From Elusimicrobia bacterium UBA5214 (GTDB lineage: Bacteria > Elusimicrobiota > UBA5214): DNA of 64,000 nucleotides. This document shows, piece after piece, positions 33,846 through 43,200 of this stretch. How positions within the stretch are numbered: the stretch's first letter is position 1; every line of letters starts with the position of its first letter. The notes beneath the pieces are model-generated. The model did not search any database, was not told where the DNA came from, and saw only the letters and a list, made by a program, of their open reading frames with translations. A program made the position numbers and the translations under genes. The stretch is taken from contig DHVG01000026.1 in the NCBI GenBank assembly GCA_002412545.1, positions 100,013 through 164,012 on the forward strand. The letters are read 5' to 3'.

Positions 33846-34864
33846 CTGCAATCCCCTATTTATCGGGTCTTATATTCCAACTAGATGAAACAGATTGACC
33901 GGGTATTAAAGTTTTTTCAGTCACAATCCCCTATTCATCCCGCTCTTGCACGCAAGGGCGGGATTCATCGGGTCTTATATTCCAACTTGGAATGATTATC
34001 TACAAGGAAATATTTATGGTTTGTCGCAATCCCCTATTTATCCCCCTACGCTAAAGCTTCGGAGGACAGGTCGGGTCTTAAATTCCAACCAAAATCTCTC
34101 TGTGGTATTCCTGAACGCTTTGCTTTGTCGCAATCCCCTATTTATCGGGTCTTATATTCCAACAAGAATTATTTTATCGGTGTAAACATATTGTATCTAC
34201 GGTCTCAATCCCCTATTCATCCACCTACGCTAAAGCTTCGGAGGACAGGTCGGGTCTTATATTCCAACGTGCAACTAAACAAGCTTTTCGTTTATATGGA
34301 TTTGAGTCGCAATCCCCTATTTGTCGGGTCTTATATTCCAACCATCTGTCTTGGCAAACCGCCAAAATTTTGGTTCCTGAAGTCGCAATCCCCTATTTAT
34401 CCACCTACGCTCTGCTTCGGTGGACAGGTCGGGTCTTATATTCCAACAAGCCGAGCAAGAAATTCTTGCCGAGATTGAGAAGTTGAGTCGCAATCCCCTA
34501 TTTATCCTCCTCCGCTAAAGCTTCGGAGGACAGGTCGGGTCTTATATTCCAACTAAGAGATGAAGAGTGCGGGCATTGGGAAAAGGTAATGTCGCAATCC
34601 CCTATTCATCCACCTTCACTAAGTTTCGGCGGACAGGTCGGGTCTTATATTCCAATGGTTTGGTTGATGTTGGGCAGAAGGAACGCACTCTTAAGTCGCA
34701 ATCCCCTATTCATCCTCCTACGCTAAAGCTTCGGCGGACAGGTCGGGTCTTATATTCCAACTTAAACATATACACGGAAATACGCTTGAAGTATTGAAGT
34801 CGCAATCCCCTATTTATCCACCTACGCTAAAGCTTCAGTGGACAGGTCGGGTCTTAAATTCCAC
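33846..34864 (-). CRISPR. type III-A CRISPR array, 11 repeats, 8 with a ~30-bp hairpin insert
   Basis: The 37-bp core (plus strand: GTCGCAATCCCCTATTTAT then CGGGTCTTATATTCCAAC) occurs uninterrupted at 33846-33881, 34127-34163 and 34306-34342. Longer repeats of 66-67 bp are at 33920-33986, 34023-34089, 34202-34268, 34382-34447, 34487-34553, 34591-34656, 34695-34761 and 34799-34864, each with 29-30 bp inserted after CTATTTAT/CTATTCAT. Ten spacers are 36-39 bp. On the minus strand repeats end GGGGATTGCGAC, giving an ATTGCGAC handle like the common ATTGAAAC, so I orient it with the cas operon. The array starts immediately at the stop codon of the CARF gene; no leader space is left. Confidence 0.95.
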
Positions 34865-36118
34865 TTATATTTTAATTTGCGGGAATTTAATTTCCTGAAG
34901 CACTCTATCTAACTCCGGGAATATTCTTTTAGCGATGCCCTCAACTATACCCAGCATTTCCTGATAAGTATCTTTAGAAATTGGACTGAACCCGTGAGCA
35001 AGAATAGAGTTATTCCGTAGGGAAAGCAACTTTTTCAACTTGCCGGACTCATAATTTTCCTTGAATGTCTTTCCGAGAGGGTCCTCTAAGTCAGTAAGCA
35101 ACTCGTAATCCTGATACAGTCCCAATTTAACTTTATTGTCTTTGTTATCTCTATATTTTGCATATTTTTCTTGAAGATTATCTGGTAGTTTATCAATATC
35201 TAAATTCTCGCTGTCAGGTTTACCATTTTTATCTTTTTTGTATAAATCTCTTTCAGCAATACGGACTTGTGCTGAATACTCAAAAACACGATAGAGACGA
35301 GCAAGAGCGTCATCATATTTTTTTTCTAACTCACCTCTTCGTCGAGCGTTCTCCAACAGGTCAGCAATTCTTTCTTTACAAAAAAGTTTATCCTTTTCTT
35401 GGTATAGTATCTGTTTATTTTTTTCTATTTTACTTTTTATTCCCCAGTCAGCAACTAAATCGCTTTTAATCTTATCAAGAAGAAAAAATGCTCCAGTAAG
35501 GTCAAATCTATCCCATAAGGAATAAGCAGAAACAAGGTCTTTTAATAAACTTATCTTTTCAGCAAAATCTATGTCGGAAATCAAACTCTGTGCCTCTTTG
35601 ACTATTTCTAAGGAACTGTCAAATTGACAGGAATTGAATAAATCTACTGCTCCTTTAAAAAGAGAATCAGCGTAAGTTCTATTCGGCTCCAAACTAATGA
35701 CTTTTTCTGTCCCTGATACTACTCTTCCATTTTTGTTTCTTTTTCCTGCAACATAAACCAATGTTCCCAATTTTTTATCTAAAGCAGCTAAAACTACTCC
35801 TGCTGACATAGCCTTTGTCCCTGGGGTATAATCCACAACTATATCCTTTGGTGCAAAATTCTTTTTAAATAGTCCTTCAATAATCTGTTGACATTCAAAA
35901 CGAATCTCTTCAACATCGTTTTCATCTTTCAAGATAAATCCATCATATTTTCTGTCTTTCATTGTCTCATCCTGTAAGATAAGCGGCAATGTTTTTACTT
36001 CGCTTTCTTTAGTTAAACAAAAAACTATATAGTTGGGATTCTGCTGTCTTATAGCACAACAAATCCCGTGGCTTACAGTTTCCCCGGTTCCTACGGTAAT
36101 AATTATTGCTTTAGACAT
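34865..36118 (-). CDS. CARF-HEPN ancillary nuclease (Csm6-like, TIGR02710 type)
   Basis: 417 residues from ATG 36118, which overlaps the csm5 stop as ATGTCTAA; a longer frame to 36154 is unlikely. The N-terminal CARF domain begins SKAIIITVGTGETVSHGICC and has IVVDYTPGTKAMSAGVVLAA and LGTLVYVAGKRNKNGRVVSG, likely the cyclic oligoadenylate pocket. The helical C-terminal part ends with a HEPN motif, RNNSILAH. Such proteins are RNases switched on by cyclic oligoadenylate made by Cas10. The sequence best fits the family I know as TIGR02710; the exact subfamily is inferred. It is the last gene of the operon and touches the array. Confidence 0.85.
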   Translation of the reverse strand: MSKAIIITVGTGETVSHGICCAIRQQNPNYIVFCLTKESEVKTLPLILQDETMKDRKYDGFILKDENDVEEIRFECQQIIEGLFKKNFAPKDIVVDYTPGTKAMSAGVVLAALDKKLGTLVYVAGKRNKNGRVVSGTEKVISLEPNRTYADSLFKGAVDLFNSCQFDSSLEIVKEAQSLISDIDFAEKISLLKDLVSAYSLWDRFDLTGAFFLLDKIKSDLVADWGIKSKIEKNKQILYQEKDKLFCKERIADLLENARRRGELEKKYDDALARLYRVFEYSAQVRIAERDLYKKDKNGKPDSENLDIDKLPDNLQEKYAKYRDNKDNKVKLGLYQDYELLTDLEDPLGKTFKENYESGKLKKLLSLRNNSILAHGFSPISKDTYQEMLGIVEGIAKRIFPELDRVLQEIKFPQIKI

Positions 36119-37052
36119 ATCGCATCTCCACCCAACCCAACGGTGTATTATCAATCAGTTTTTCGGTTCTTGGTTCATCTCCGTGTGGTGTCACTCGCCA
36201 GCGACGGATGTAATCGGACTTTACTTTCAGGTCTTCGGCAAGAATTAAAAGCGAGGTAGCAAAAGCACTTGACCCTTGACCAATTCTTAGTAAATATCCG
36301 GAGAAGTCAGTCTTAATTTTCTGCTTGGATTTTTGTAAAACCCTTTGGTAAAATTGTGAAACTATTTGTATTAGGTCATTAATTTCAAGCGTAACATTTT
36401 TACGTTTAATTTCAAAATCAAATTCTGTACTTATTTTCAATGTCTCAAAAAGTATCGGTAACATTCCACTTCTTCTCGCACCGGTAACTTTCGCCAAAGT
36501 AATTTCGAGTGCATCGTTTGGTTTAAGAAAATTTGTATCAGTAACATCAAGCCACTGAGTAAAGCGATTCCCTTTCGCAAATCGCCTAAAGGTATAATCG
36601 AGAAAATCTTCGTAATTTCCCCCACGGACGAGAAAATTCATCACTTCGGTTCTCTTTCCTACTTTCACTGCTTCGCTTAAGACATACCAGACAACTGCCG
36701 AAAGTATACTCCCTTTTATTGAACTCCCGGGAATATAAGGTCTACCGGCTGATTTGATAAACGACTTTACTATGGTTTTGTGTTCTTTCAGATAATCCTT
36801 AGTGCTGGGATGAATATCAAGAATGTAAAGCGGATATTTTCTAAGCAAGTCCACAGGTAATAGGTCTCCGATATATCGCTGCTGAATTGCTGAAGAGATA
36901 AACTTTTCTTTTAATGGCTGGAAATCACTGTCCTTAAACAACGCATCCATATTGATGCGGATAAATTTGTTATCAATGAGATATTCCAGTGGACTTATTT
37001 CTTCACCGGAACCAATATGTACAGGAGATAAAGTTTTTAGTTTAATCTTCAT
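36111..37052 (-). CDS. csm5: type III-A RAMP protein Csm5
   Basis: 313 residues. The N-terminus MKIKLKTLSPVHIGSGEEIS with PLEYLIDNKFIRINMDALFK is typical of Csm5, and AGRPYIPGSSIKGSILSAVV is the RAMP glycine-rich segment. Csm5 caps the crRNA 3' end of the Csm complex and takes part in crRNA maturation. It overlaps csm4 by 11 bp and the CARF gene by 8 bp. Confidence 0.92.
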   Translation of the reverse strand: MKIKLKTLSPVHIGSGEEISPLEYLIDNKFIRINMDALFKDSDFQPLKEKFISSAIQQRYIGDLLPVDLLRKYPLYILDIHPSTKDYLKEHKTIVKSFIKSAGRPYIPGSSIKGSILSAVVWYVLSEAVKVGKRTEVMNFLVRGGNYEDFLDYTFRRFAKGNRFTQWLDVTDTNFLKPNDALEITLAKVTGARRSGMLPILFETLKISTEFDFEIKRKNVTLEINDLIQIVSQFYQRVLQKSKQKIKTDFSGYLLRIGQGSSAFATSLLILAEDLKVKSDYIRRWRVTPHGDEPRTEKLIDNTPLGWVEMRYV

Positions 37053-37995
37053 TTTTGACCTCTAAAACACAAGGTAAAGTAAAAGCAAGTCCGTAGCGAT
37101 AAATTCTATGCTCTTTGAAAATTTCAGGAGTTACATCAACTATTCTACCTTTTTTGTTAGTTGTAAAAACCGCCCCTTCTTTAAACATTCTCACTGATTT
37201 TCGTCTTAAACTCTGACATTGAGGAGAATAGATGTAACCTCTACGAGATATGAGTTGATAATATGATTCACCAATATCGTTTAATTCATCTTGGGTTGGT
37301 AAAAAGAGTGAGAGAGTAACTATACCTGAATTATTACTTGGAACATTTATGTCTACATTGGAAAATTCTGGCTCATTGAAAAGTCCTTTTCCCAAAGTCC
37401 TATCACCACCAATACCTTCATCAGCAAGAAGACGAAATGTAGTATGGAATTGTTTTTCTATACTTTTATCTTTCAAATCATACAAGAAAAATAATCCAGC
37501 ATTTTCTTTATAAATAACTTCACCGAAATGGAAAAAATTCTCTCCAGGATGGTTAGTTAGCCGACTTAAGCCAACTCGAGGAACATCTGTAGTTACATAA
37601 GGGCGTTTATTATTTTTATTAGGAATAAATTCTATAATATTTTCTATTTCTTCTACTCTCTTACCGGAAAGCAATTTTTCAAATCCAGATTTCTCTATAA
37701 AGAGTTTTTTCTTTAATTCTTTGTTTTTTGGTATTTGATTTTCAGGTATTGGAAAATATAATTTATCATTCCAGAAAGGAAAAGCAGAAGAAATGACAAA
37801 TGTCAGATTCCTATCAAGAAATTTTTTCAAGAGTTCTTCTAGTTTTTCCCGTCCGTATAATAAAAGATAACCGTGGCAGAAAGTAGAGAACAGAGTATCA
37901 GAATGAACAAATACTTCCGTTCCTTCACGGAAACTCTCTCTTTCACCAAGATGTAGTGGCGATTTTGGTTTGAGTTTACAGATTAAGAGATTCAC
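37042..37995 (-). CDS. csm4: type III-A RAMP protein Csm4
   Basis: 317 residues. The N-terminus LLICKLKPKSPLHLGERESF and EVFVHSDTLFSTFCHGYLLL are RAMP/Cas5-like features of Csm4, which binds the 5' handle of the crRNA next to Cas10. The motif TTFRLLADEGIGGDRTLGKG is the conserved glycine-rich loop. It overlaps csm3 by 4 bp and csm5 by 11 bp. Confidence 0.9.
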   Translation of the reverse strand: MNLLICKLKPKSPLHLGERESFREGTEVFVHSDTLFSTFCHGYLLLYGREKLEELLKKFLDRNLTFVISSAFPFWNDKLYFPIPENQIPKNKELKKKLFIEKSGFEKLLSGKRVEEIENIIEFIPNKNNKRPYVTTDVPRVGLSRLTNHPGENFFHFGEVIYKENAGLFFLYDLKDKSIEKQFHTTFRLLADEGIGGDRTLGKGLFNEPEFSNVDINVPSNNSGIVTLSLFLPTQDELNDIGESYYQLISRRGYIYSPQCQSLRRKSVRMFKEGAVFTTNKKGRIVDVTPEIFKEHRIYRYGLAFTLPCVLEVKNED

Positions 37996-38762
37996 TTAAT
38001 TTCTTTTTTTATATCTGAAAATTTTTCTACGATTTTACTCGGTGTATCCAAATTATCGTTTATCAATTTCTGGTTCAGTTTTCCGCTTTCGTAATCTTGT
38101 GTCGTATTCCAGTAAACTTTTATACCTTTGAACTCTACCTGACCGTAGCCACGCGAACCCATCCCACCAAGATAATCATGTTCTAAAAGTTCCAACGCTT
38201 CAAAGACCTTAACAAGAATATCTTTATCGCTTTCTTCGTAAACATTGTAAATCATCTCCATAGGACTAAATCTTGCTCCCGCAGGAACACGTTCTGCTTG
38301 TCTAAGGCTACCATGCAGGGCAGTGCCTTTTACTCTATCAATTGCTGTCTCAAACTTCACTTCTGTCCATTGGAGCTCAAGGTTTTTCCTCATCCCATCA
38401 GTAATACTTGTCTCATCAAGAAGAGTATCTCTAACTATCAACTTTGTAAGCATTTCACATGTCATATCTTTATTACCTAGAGTTCCCCAGATTTTGCAAA
38501 CAATGCACTTTTTATAGTCCTCATCGGAACTGCACAGATGGACCCCCTTGTCATTGAATTTCACTTGTTCCTTCCTTTCTATCAGCGAGCGCATTTTACC
38601 CTTGAGAGAAGAACCTGGGACATATGGCTTACCTTCAGGGTCAGTAATCACATTTAGGTCCACACCACCGATTTTAAGTCCCGTTGTAGTTCCGCCAATC
38701 CTCATACCTGTTTTTACTTCAATTGTTCCTTTAATAATTACCTTCCCAAGCAGTCCAGACAT
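37992..38762 (-). CDS. csm3: type III-A RAMP protein Csm3 (target RNA cleavage)
   Basis: 256 residues. Csm3 forms the helical backbone that cuts target RNA at 6-nt steps. The expected catalytic Asp is present at about residue 35 in GLKIGGVDLNVITDPEGKPY, followed by the RAMP segment VPGSSLKGKMRSLIE and a Cys cluster (HLCSSDEDYKKCIVCKIWG). The C-terminal LLEHDYLGGMGSRGYGQVEF is the second glycine-rich loop. All key motifs are intact. Confidence 0.95.
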   Translation of the reverse strand: MSGLLGKVIIKGTIEVKTGMRIGGTTTGLKIGGVDLNVITDPEGKPYVPGSSLKGKMRSLIERKEQVKFNDKGVHLCSSDEDYKKCIVCKIWGTLGNKDMTCEMLTKLIVRDTLLDETSITDGMRKNLELQWTEVKFETAIDRVKGTALHGSLRQAERVPAGARFSPMEMIYNVYEESDKDILVKVFEALELLEHDYLGGMGSRGYGQVEFKGIKVYWNTTQDYESGKLNQKLINDNLDTPSKIVEKFSDIKKEIK

Positions 38763-38773
38763 TTTAACACCTC

Positions 38774-39193
38774 CTATTTTCCGCCGTGAAAGCGGTGGTA
38801 AGCAACAATTGCTTCAAAAAAATTTTTAAAATTCTCAAAGGTTTTCTCATCCGTTACTTTTGATATTGCTTGTTCAATAACTCCTTGCAGATGTCTTACT
38901 TTTCCTCCATGTCGACCAGCTACATAAGCAAGAACGGGTCGCAATAATTGTAACTTATTGGAATCGTATTTCCCCATTCTTTGTAGTTTATCAAGAACAT
39001 TTCTTATTTGAGATGATGAAAGTTTCTCTCTTTCCTGTCCTTCAGTATACCATGTCCCTAATCTATCGGCAACTTCATTCATTTCGGTAGCGTTTTGAGA
39101 AGTAATAATTTCTTTCAATTCTTGTTCGGTAACTGTTGGAGCACGGGTAGTGCTTCCATCCTGCCTGCTAGAACCTCTTCTTCCATTACTCAT
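38774..39193 (-). CDS. csm2: type III-A small subunit Csm2
   Basis: 139 residues, mostly helical. The core (about 30-139) includes YTEGQEREKLSSSQIRNVLD, KLQLLRPVLAYVAGRHGGKV and FEAIVAYHRFHGGK, which match Csm2. The first 25 residues (SNGRRGSSRQDGSTTRAPT) are disordered. It sits between cas10 (8-bp overlap) and csm3, the canonical position, and forms the inner filament along the crRNA-target duplex. Confidence 0.9.
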   Translation of the reverse strand: MSNGRRGSSRQDGSTTRAPTVTEQELKEIITSQNATEMNEVADRLGTWYTEGQEREKLSSSQIRNVLDKLQRMGKYDSNKLQLLRPVLAYVAGRHGGKVRHLQGVIEQAISKVTDEKTFENFKNFFEAIVAYHRFHGGK

Positions 39194-41591
39194 TTCGCAC
39201 CTCCTGTTTTTGTTCTTTTCTAGTTAGATATTCTGCCCAGCGGACAGCAATATCTAGATTTTCTCTCAATTCGGTATCCTTTATAAATGTATCTCTTAGG
39301 TCAGACAAAAGTGCTGTTTGTTCATCTTCTCCTTTAAGGTATCTTTCAACCAATCTTCTCAATCCATATAAAAGTCGCCATATTCTAACCATAGAAATCC
39401 GGTTTTTCTTTAATAATTCTTTATCCTGCCAAGAAGAATAAAGCATAGTTAAAAGTGAGCGTGGCATTTTTTTACCAGAAGTCTCATCTTCTAATAGTTT
39501 TACTATTTTATCTTTGATTTTTTCTAATTCTTTTAATTCAGTTTCCCATTTTAATGGTTCATCAAAAAAAGTCAGCTTATCTTTTTTATTTCCTTTTTTA
39601 TCTTCTGCTTCTTTTGCCTTTTCTTCGGCAGATCCTGCTTCTTTTGCTGCTTTATACACTGGAAAACTATCAGAAGGAGCAATGTAAATTCCCCCTGAGA
39701 GAGTAATTTTTGGATGACAGCAGGTAAATTCTCTAAAATCGTAATAGATTTTCTGTGCTATTTCTGGTAATACTGACCAAGCCCCAATTATAAACAAATC
39801 ATCACCACCGGAATATACAACGATAGATTTATCTTTATACTCCGGTTCTTCAATAATATTTCTAACCCGAACTGAAAAAAACAAGGAAATTAAATGACTT
39901 AACATATTCATTCTTGAAATTGTTTTATTTTTCAACCCTTCACTGAATATTTTGCTTAAATTATCAATATCCATTCTTAAAGCACCCCATTTTTTTATTC
40001 CAGTTGCTTTTTCGGAAATATTTCCTAATGTCCCTTCTGGACTGTAAAACGCTTCAAATCTATATCCTATAAGATTTTCCGATAAAAAATCAGTATTGTT
40101 TATCTTAAATATCAACTTAGAACTTCTTTTATCCTTTAAGAAATGGTATTCGTAGCCCATAGATTCCAATAATTCACTCCAGTTTTTAACTTTTATATTT
40201 ATATCGGACATTTTACTTATTTTCTCTATTTCCATATAATTTGTATTTTTTATACTTAAAGATAATAATTCAAAACTTTCACATAATTTACATTTATCTG
40301 AATCAGCATCCATTTCTTCTCCACAGATTTCACAACCTTTATGTTCCCCACCTTCATCAAATTCCTCAAAAATATTTTTATCAATTATATTGCTGAACCT
40401 TATTTTCTTTTGTCTAGCAGATACTTCACCAAGTTGTTTCCAGATACTTTCAGAAAATTCTAATTGAAAATCTTTATAAGACACCGTCAAACAAGAAATT
40501 ACTACTCCAATTTTTCCCTGATGGGCGACATAAAAGTTGTGATTTATTTTTTTGTATAGGTGGGTTATCCTTTCTGAAATATCTGTTAAGTTCGGTAAAA
40601 GTATCAAAAAATTGCCACCGCCACAGTAAAGCAGATTACATAAAGAAAGATTAAACTCATCTAAAACACATCTAGCAACTGTCTCACTGAGAAGTTGTAT
40701 ATAAAATGACCTACCCCGAAGTCCTTTTAGGGCATGTTTACTGCTGACCGAATAAATAAAATCTTGAATACCGGAAATATCTCCATTTACTAAAAGAAAA
40801 TCGTTTTGTTGAAGTGTTTCTTCGTCTCTATATTGATATGCAGAAATAATTTTGTCAATTTTTTCTTCTGACAAGTTTAAATCATAAAGACAGGTGGCAA
40901 TTGCGGAGGTAGATTTCAAGTGATGATAAAGCGAAATTTCTGGTTTGTCTTTATAGGCGGATGAAGGAATAAATAGAGTATATTTTTCTAACAAAGATAA
41001 TAACCTTTGGATGAGCATATTAAAGCCAGGATTGTCTTTAGCTAATAATTGTGATTCTTTACAAAATTCTTTCCATTGATATTCAAATGAATTTTTGTCT
41101 TCTGGATTCTGACTGATTGCTTCTGATTTTTGTTTTTTAGGATAAAGTTTTTCTAAACCATCAGACAATGACAAAACAGGACAGAAATGCTCATTTATTT
41201 TTTCGATTACAATTTGAGAGAAAATAGATATAAGTGGTTCTTTATTAACTTCGTTAATTTCTTCGCCAGGTTCTTTATCCCGCCTTTCCCCACAGGAAAG
41301 CCAGTCAGCAAGTTGGATAATTTTATCTTCGGATTTAGCAGGACGGTGATGGTAAAGTGTTAAGTTTTCAACTTCTGCCCAGTTCTTACCGAGGAATTTT
41401 CTGACAAAACTTCCACTTAATACAGCGTGAGTGTGTGTAGGGACACCGGCAATATTTTTAGGGCAACATATCTCTGCTAATTTTTTGTCTTCGTTATCTA
41501 ACACTTCACCTGCGCGTTGAGCAAATTTACCGATATCGTGGAGTAAAGCACCAAGGATTAAGCATTGCCGAGCGAGGTCATTTTTATTCAT
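39186..41591 (-). CDS. cas10: Cas10/Csm1 large subunit
   Basis: 801 residues. The N-terminal HD nuclease domain has CLILGALLHDIGKFAQRAGE and further His (HTHAVLSGSF, LTLYHHRP). The first Palm-like domain has LVNGDISGIQDFIYSVSSKH, the zinc ribbon CEICGEEMDADSDKCKLCES lies near 420, and the second Palm has WGALRMDIDNLSKIFSEGL and the GGDD site VVYSGGDDLFIIGAW. Both DNase (HD) and cyclic oligoadenylate synthase (GGDD) motifs are intact, which fits the CARF nuclease in the same operon. It overlaps cas6 by 4 bp and csm2 by 8 bp. Confidence 0.96.
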   Translation of the reverse strand: MNKNDLARQCLILGALLHDIGKFAQRAGEVLDNEDKKLAEICCPKNIAGVPTHTHAVLSGSFVRKFLGKNWAEVENLTLYHHRPAKSEDKIIQLADWLSCGERRDKEPGEEINEVNKEPLISIFSQIVIEKINEHFCPVLSLSDGLEKLYPKKQKSEAISQNPEDKNSFEYQWKEFCKESQLLAKDNPGFNMLIQRLLSLLEKYTLFIPSSAYKDKPEISLYHHLKSTSAIATCLYDLNLSEEKIDKIISAYQYRDEETLQQNDFLLVNGDISGIQDFIYSVSSKHALKGLRGRSFYIQLLSETVARCVLDEFNLSLCNLLYCGGGNFLILLPNLTDISERITHLYKKINHNFYVAHQGKIGVVISCLTVSYKDFQLEFSESIWKQLGEVSARQKKIRFSNIIDKNIFEEFDEGGEHKGCEICGEEMDADSDKCKLCESFELLSLSIKNTNYMEIEKISKMSDINIKVKNWSELLESMGYEYHFLKDKRSSKLIFKINNTDFLSENLIGYRFEAFYSPEGTLGNISEKATGIKKWGALRMDIDNLSKIFSEGLKNKTISRMNMLSHLISLFFSVRVRNIIEEPEYKDKSIVVYSGGDDLFIIGAWSVLPEIAQKIYYDFREFTCCHPKITLSGGIYIAPSDSFPVYKAAKEAGSAEEKAKEAEDKKGNKKDKLTFFDEPLKWETELKELEKIKDKIVKLLEDETSGKKMPRSLLTMLYSSWQDKELLKKNRISMVRIWRLLYGLRRLVERYLKGEDEQTALLSDLRDTFIKDTELRENLDIAVRWAEYLTRKEQKQEVRNE

Positions 41592-42538
41592 TTTTTTCTT
41601 ATTATTTCATATTTTCCTAAGCCAAAAGTGCAGTTTTTACCGATGTGGGTATATTCACCGAGTAAGAGCAAAGGTAAAAACGGTGCAAAATTACCCTCGT
41701 AAGTGATTTCTCCGAGAAAACCACCGAGTTTCATTTTTGTCTTCTGTCTTGTAGAGTAACGCTCCCAATCATACCATCTAAGGTTGCTGTCCTTTATTCT
41801 AACCTTTTCTGCATCTGAAATCAAGGTCTTAAAATCAACTTTTAGTTCTTCGTTGCAGTGAAAGTATGACAATGCCGAAATCCGGTGTAGAAGACTACGG
41901 ATAAGTATATGAAATTCGGGCTTGACTACTAAATCGTTCTGGTATTTAATTCGGGTAGGCGTAAGAAAAGAAAGTGAAAGGTAATGGGGAATAAGTGATA
42001 GATGAGAAGAAAGTGCAGTAAAGGTAATTTTTGAGTTAATATTTTTTATCGTTTCATCTTGAAAATCATAGATTTTCTCATCTTGAAAATTAAATATTTC
42101 TTTTAGACAGTACTTTCCACGTCGTCCTTTCCGACCGATACCCAAGTTACCCAGTTCTTTGAAAGTAAAGATAAAGTAAGTAAGATAATCAACTGCTTTT
42201 CCAAAGAGAAGAAGATTAAAATTAAACAAATCACCCCGGTAGTAATTCTTCCTATTATCATTTGGTGGTTCAATCACAAAGGGGTGAGGAATTTCCCGGA
42301 GCGATTTGAATTTAGATGAATTTTCTGGGAGCAAGGTCTCAAAGATATAGACATAAGCACATTTGTTTTTGAGAAGGCATTGAAGACAATTTTTTTCTTT
42401 CTTGTTTACACAGCAAAGTTGGCGAAAAACTGAACCAAATCCGCCACGAAAGACCGAACCTTTATAGGTAGGAAGGGCTAAATCTTCTTTTGCTTGAAGA
42501 ATAAACTGGTATTTCGCCAGATAGAGTTGCTCTAACAT
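41588..42538 (-). CDS. cas6: CRISPR RNA endonuclease Cas6
   Basis: 316 residues, tandem RAMP fold. The N-terminal part has LPTYKGSVFRGGFGSVFRQL, a Cys group (CVNKKEKNCLQCLLKNKC) and the central glycine-rich LGNLGIGRKGRRGKYCL. The C-terminus HIGKNCTFGLGKYEI is the typical Cas6 G-rich loop. It should cut within the array transcript 3' of the repeat stem, leaving an 8-nt handle. It is the first gene of the operon; a region of palindromes lies upstream. Confidence 0.9.
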   Translation of the reverse strand: MLEQLYLAKYQFILQAKEDLALPTYKGSVFRGGFGSVFRQLCCVNKKEKNCLQCLLKNKCAYVYIFETLLPENSSKFKSLREIPHPFVIEPPNDNRKNYYRGDLFNFNLLLFGKAVDYLTYFIFTFKELGNLGIGRKGRRGKYCLKEIFNFQDEKIYDFQDETIKNINSKITFTALSSHLSLIPHYLSLSFLTPTRIKYQNDLVVKPEFHILIRSLLHRISALSYFHCNEELKVDFKTLISDAEKVRIKDSNLRWYDWERYSTRQKTKMKLGGFLGEITYEGNFAPFLPLLLLGEYTHIGKNCTFGLGKYEIIRKK

Positions 42539-42924
42539 CTATTTTAAATTCCTAATAAATTATCTGATTTGACTAAATTGACTTGCTCGGGTCAAACCCG
42601 TCCCGATGTAACATCGGGACGGGGGTAAATTTTTTGTCTTTTGGGGAGATTCTCACTAATCCCCCTCACCCTCTATGGGGAGAGGGAACACAAGGTAAAC
42701 CCCTTAACTACCTCTACCCCTTCATCTCCGACGCTTCGGTCGGAGTCCGAGTGTCATCGGACCTTCCTTCTCCCACAAGGGGAGAAGGAATAAAACAAAA
42801 AACCTGAACTTCCCCTTTCGGTTTTAGAATGGAGAACATTCAGGTTCGTTTGAATTCAACTCCGCCACTTTTCATTTTTGAAAACCACTCCTGAAACTGG
42901 AGCCGATTATTTTAACTGTATTTC
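42539..42924. other. 386-bp gap upstream of cas6, packed with hairpins
   Basis: No gene found. It holds CCCGATGTAACATCGGG (42602-42618), an array of complementary words (CCCTCACCCTCTATGGGG, GAGAGGG, CCTTCTCCCACAAGGGGAG), CTCCGACGCTTCGGTCGGAG (42727-42746) and CCTGAAC/TTCAGG words near 42805-42855. The cas operon promoter should be here, but no convincing -35/-10 pair was seen. One hairpin could end the toxin-antitoxin transcript. Confidence 0.55.
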
Positions 42925-43200
42925 CTAAATGCGCTTGAGAAATTTTTTTATCTCGTCGTGGGTGCCAGCGATGATAAATTCTATAACCTCTCCCCGAAAA
43001 CGAAAAATCACCCGTTCTTTAATGGTTACTCTAATTTCCCAGTAATCGCCTTTAAGATTTTTTAGTCCTAATCCCTTTGGTTTTATCTTAGTTTCAAAAA
43101 AATCAATACTCTTAGAAACGGCTTCTTTGATTTTATCTTTGCGCTGCGAATCAAGATGCTTTAATGACCGGTCAAAAGAGGGCTTAAATTCAAATCTCAT
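42925..43200 (-). CDS. RelE/ParE-type toxin
   Basis: 91 residues. The fold pattern FEFKPSFDRSLKHLDSQRKD, LKGDYWEIRVTIKERVIFRF and GEVIEFIIAGTHDEIKKFLK is that of RelE/ParE/HigB mRNA interferases or gyrase toxins. It overlaps the antitoxin gene by 4 bp. Which target it has cannot be told. Confidence 0.85.
   Translation of the reverse strand: MRFEFKPSFDRSLKHLDSQRKDKIKEAVSKSIDFFETKIKPKGLGLKNLKGDYWEIRVTIKERVIFRFRGEVIEFIIAGTHDEIKKFLKRI

Noticed and set aside
33946..34797. Open frames through the CRISPR array encoding tandem SQSPIYPPTLKLRRTG-like peptides
   Set aside because: The peptide repeats are translations of the CRISPR repeats; spacing and spacer diversity show an array.
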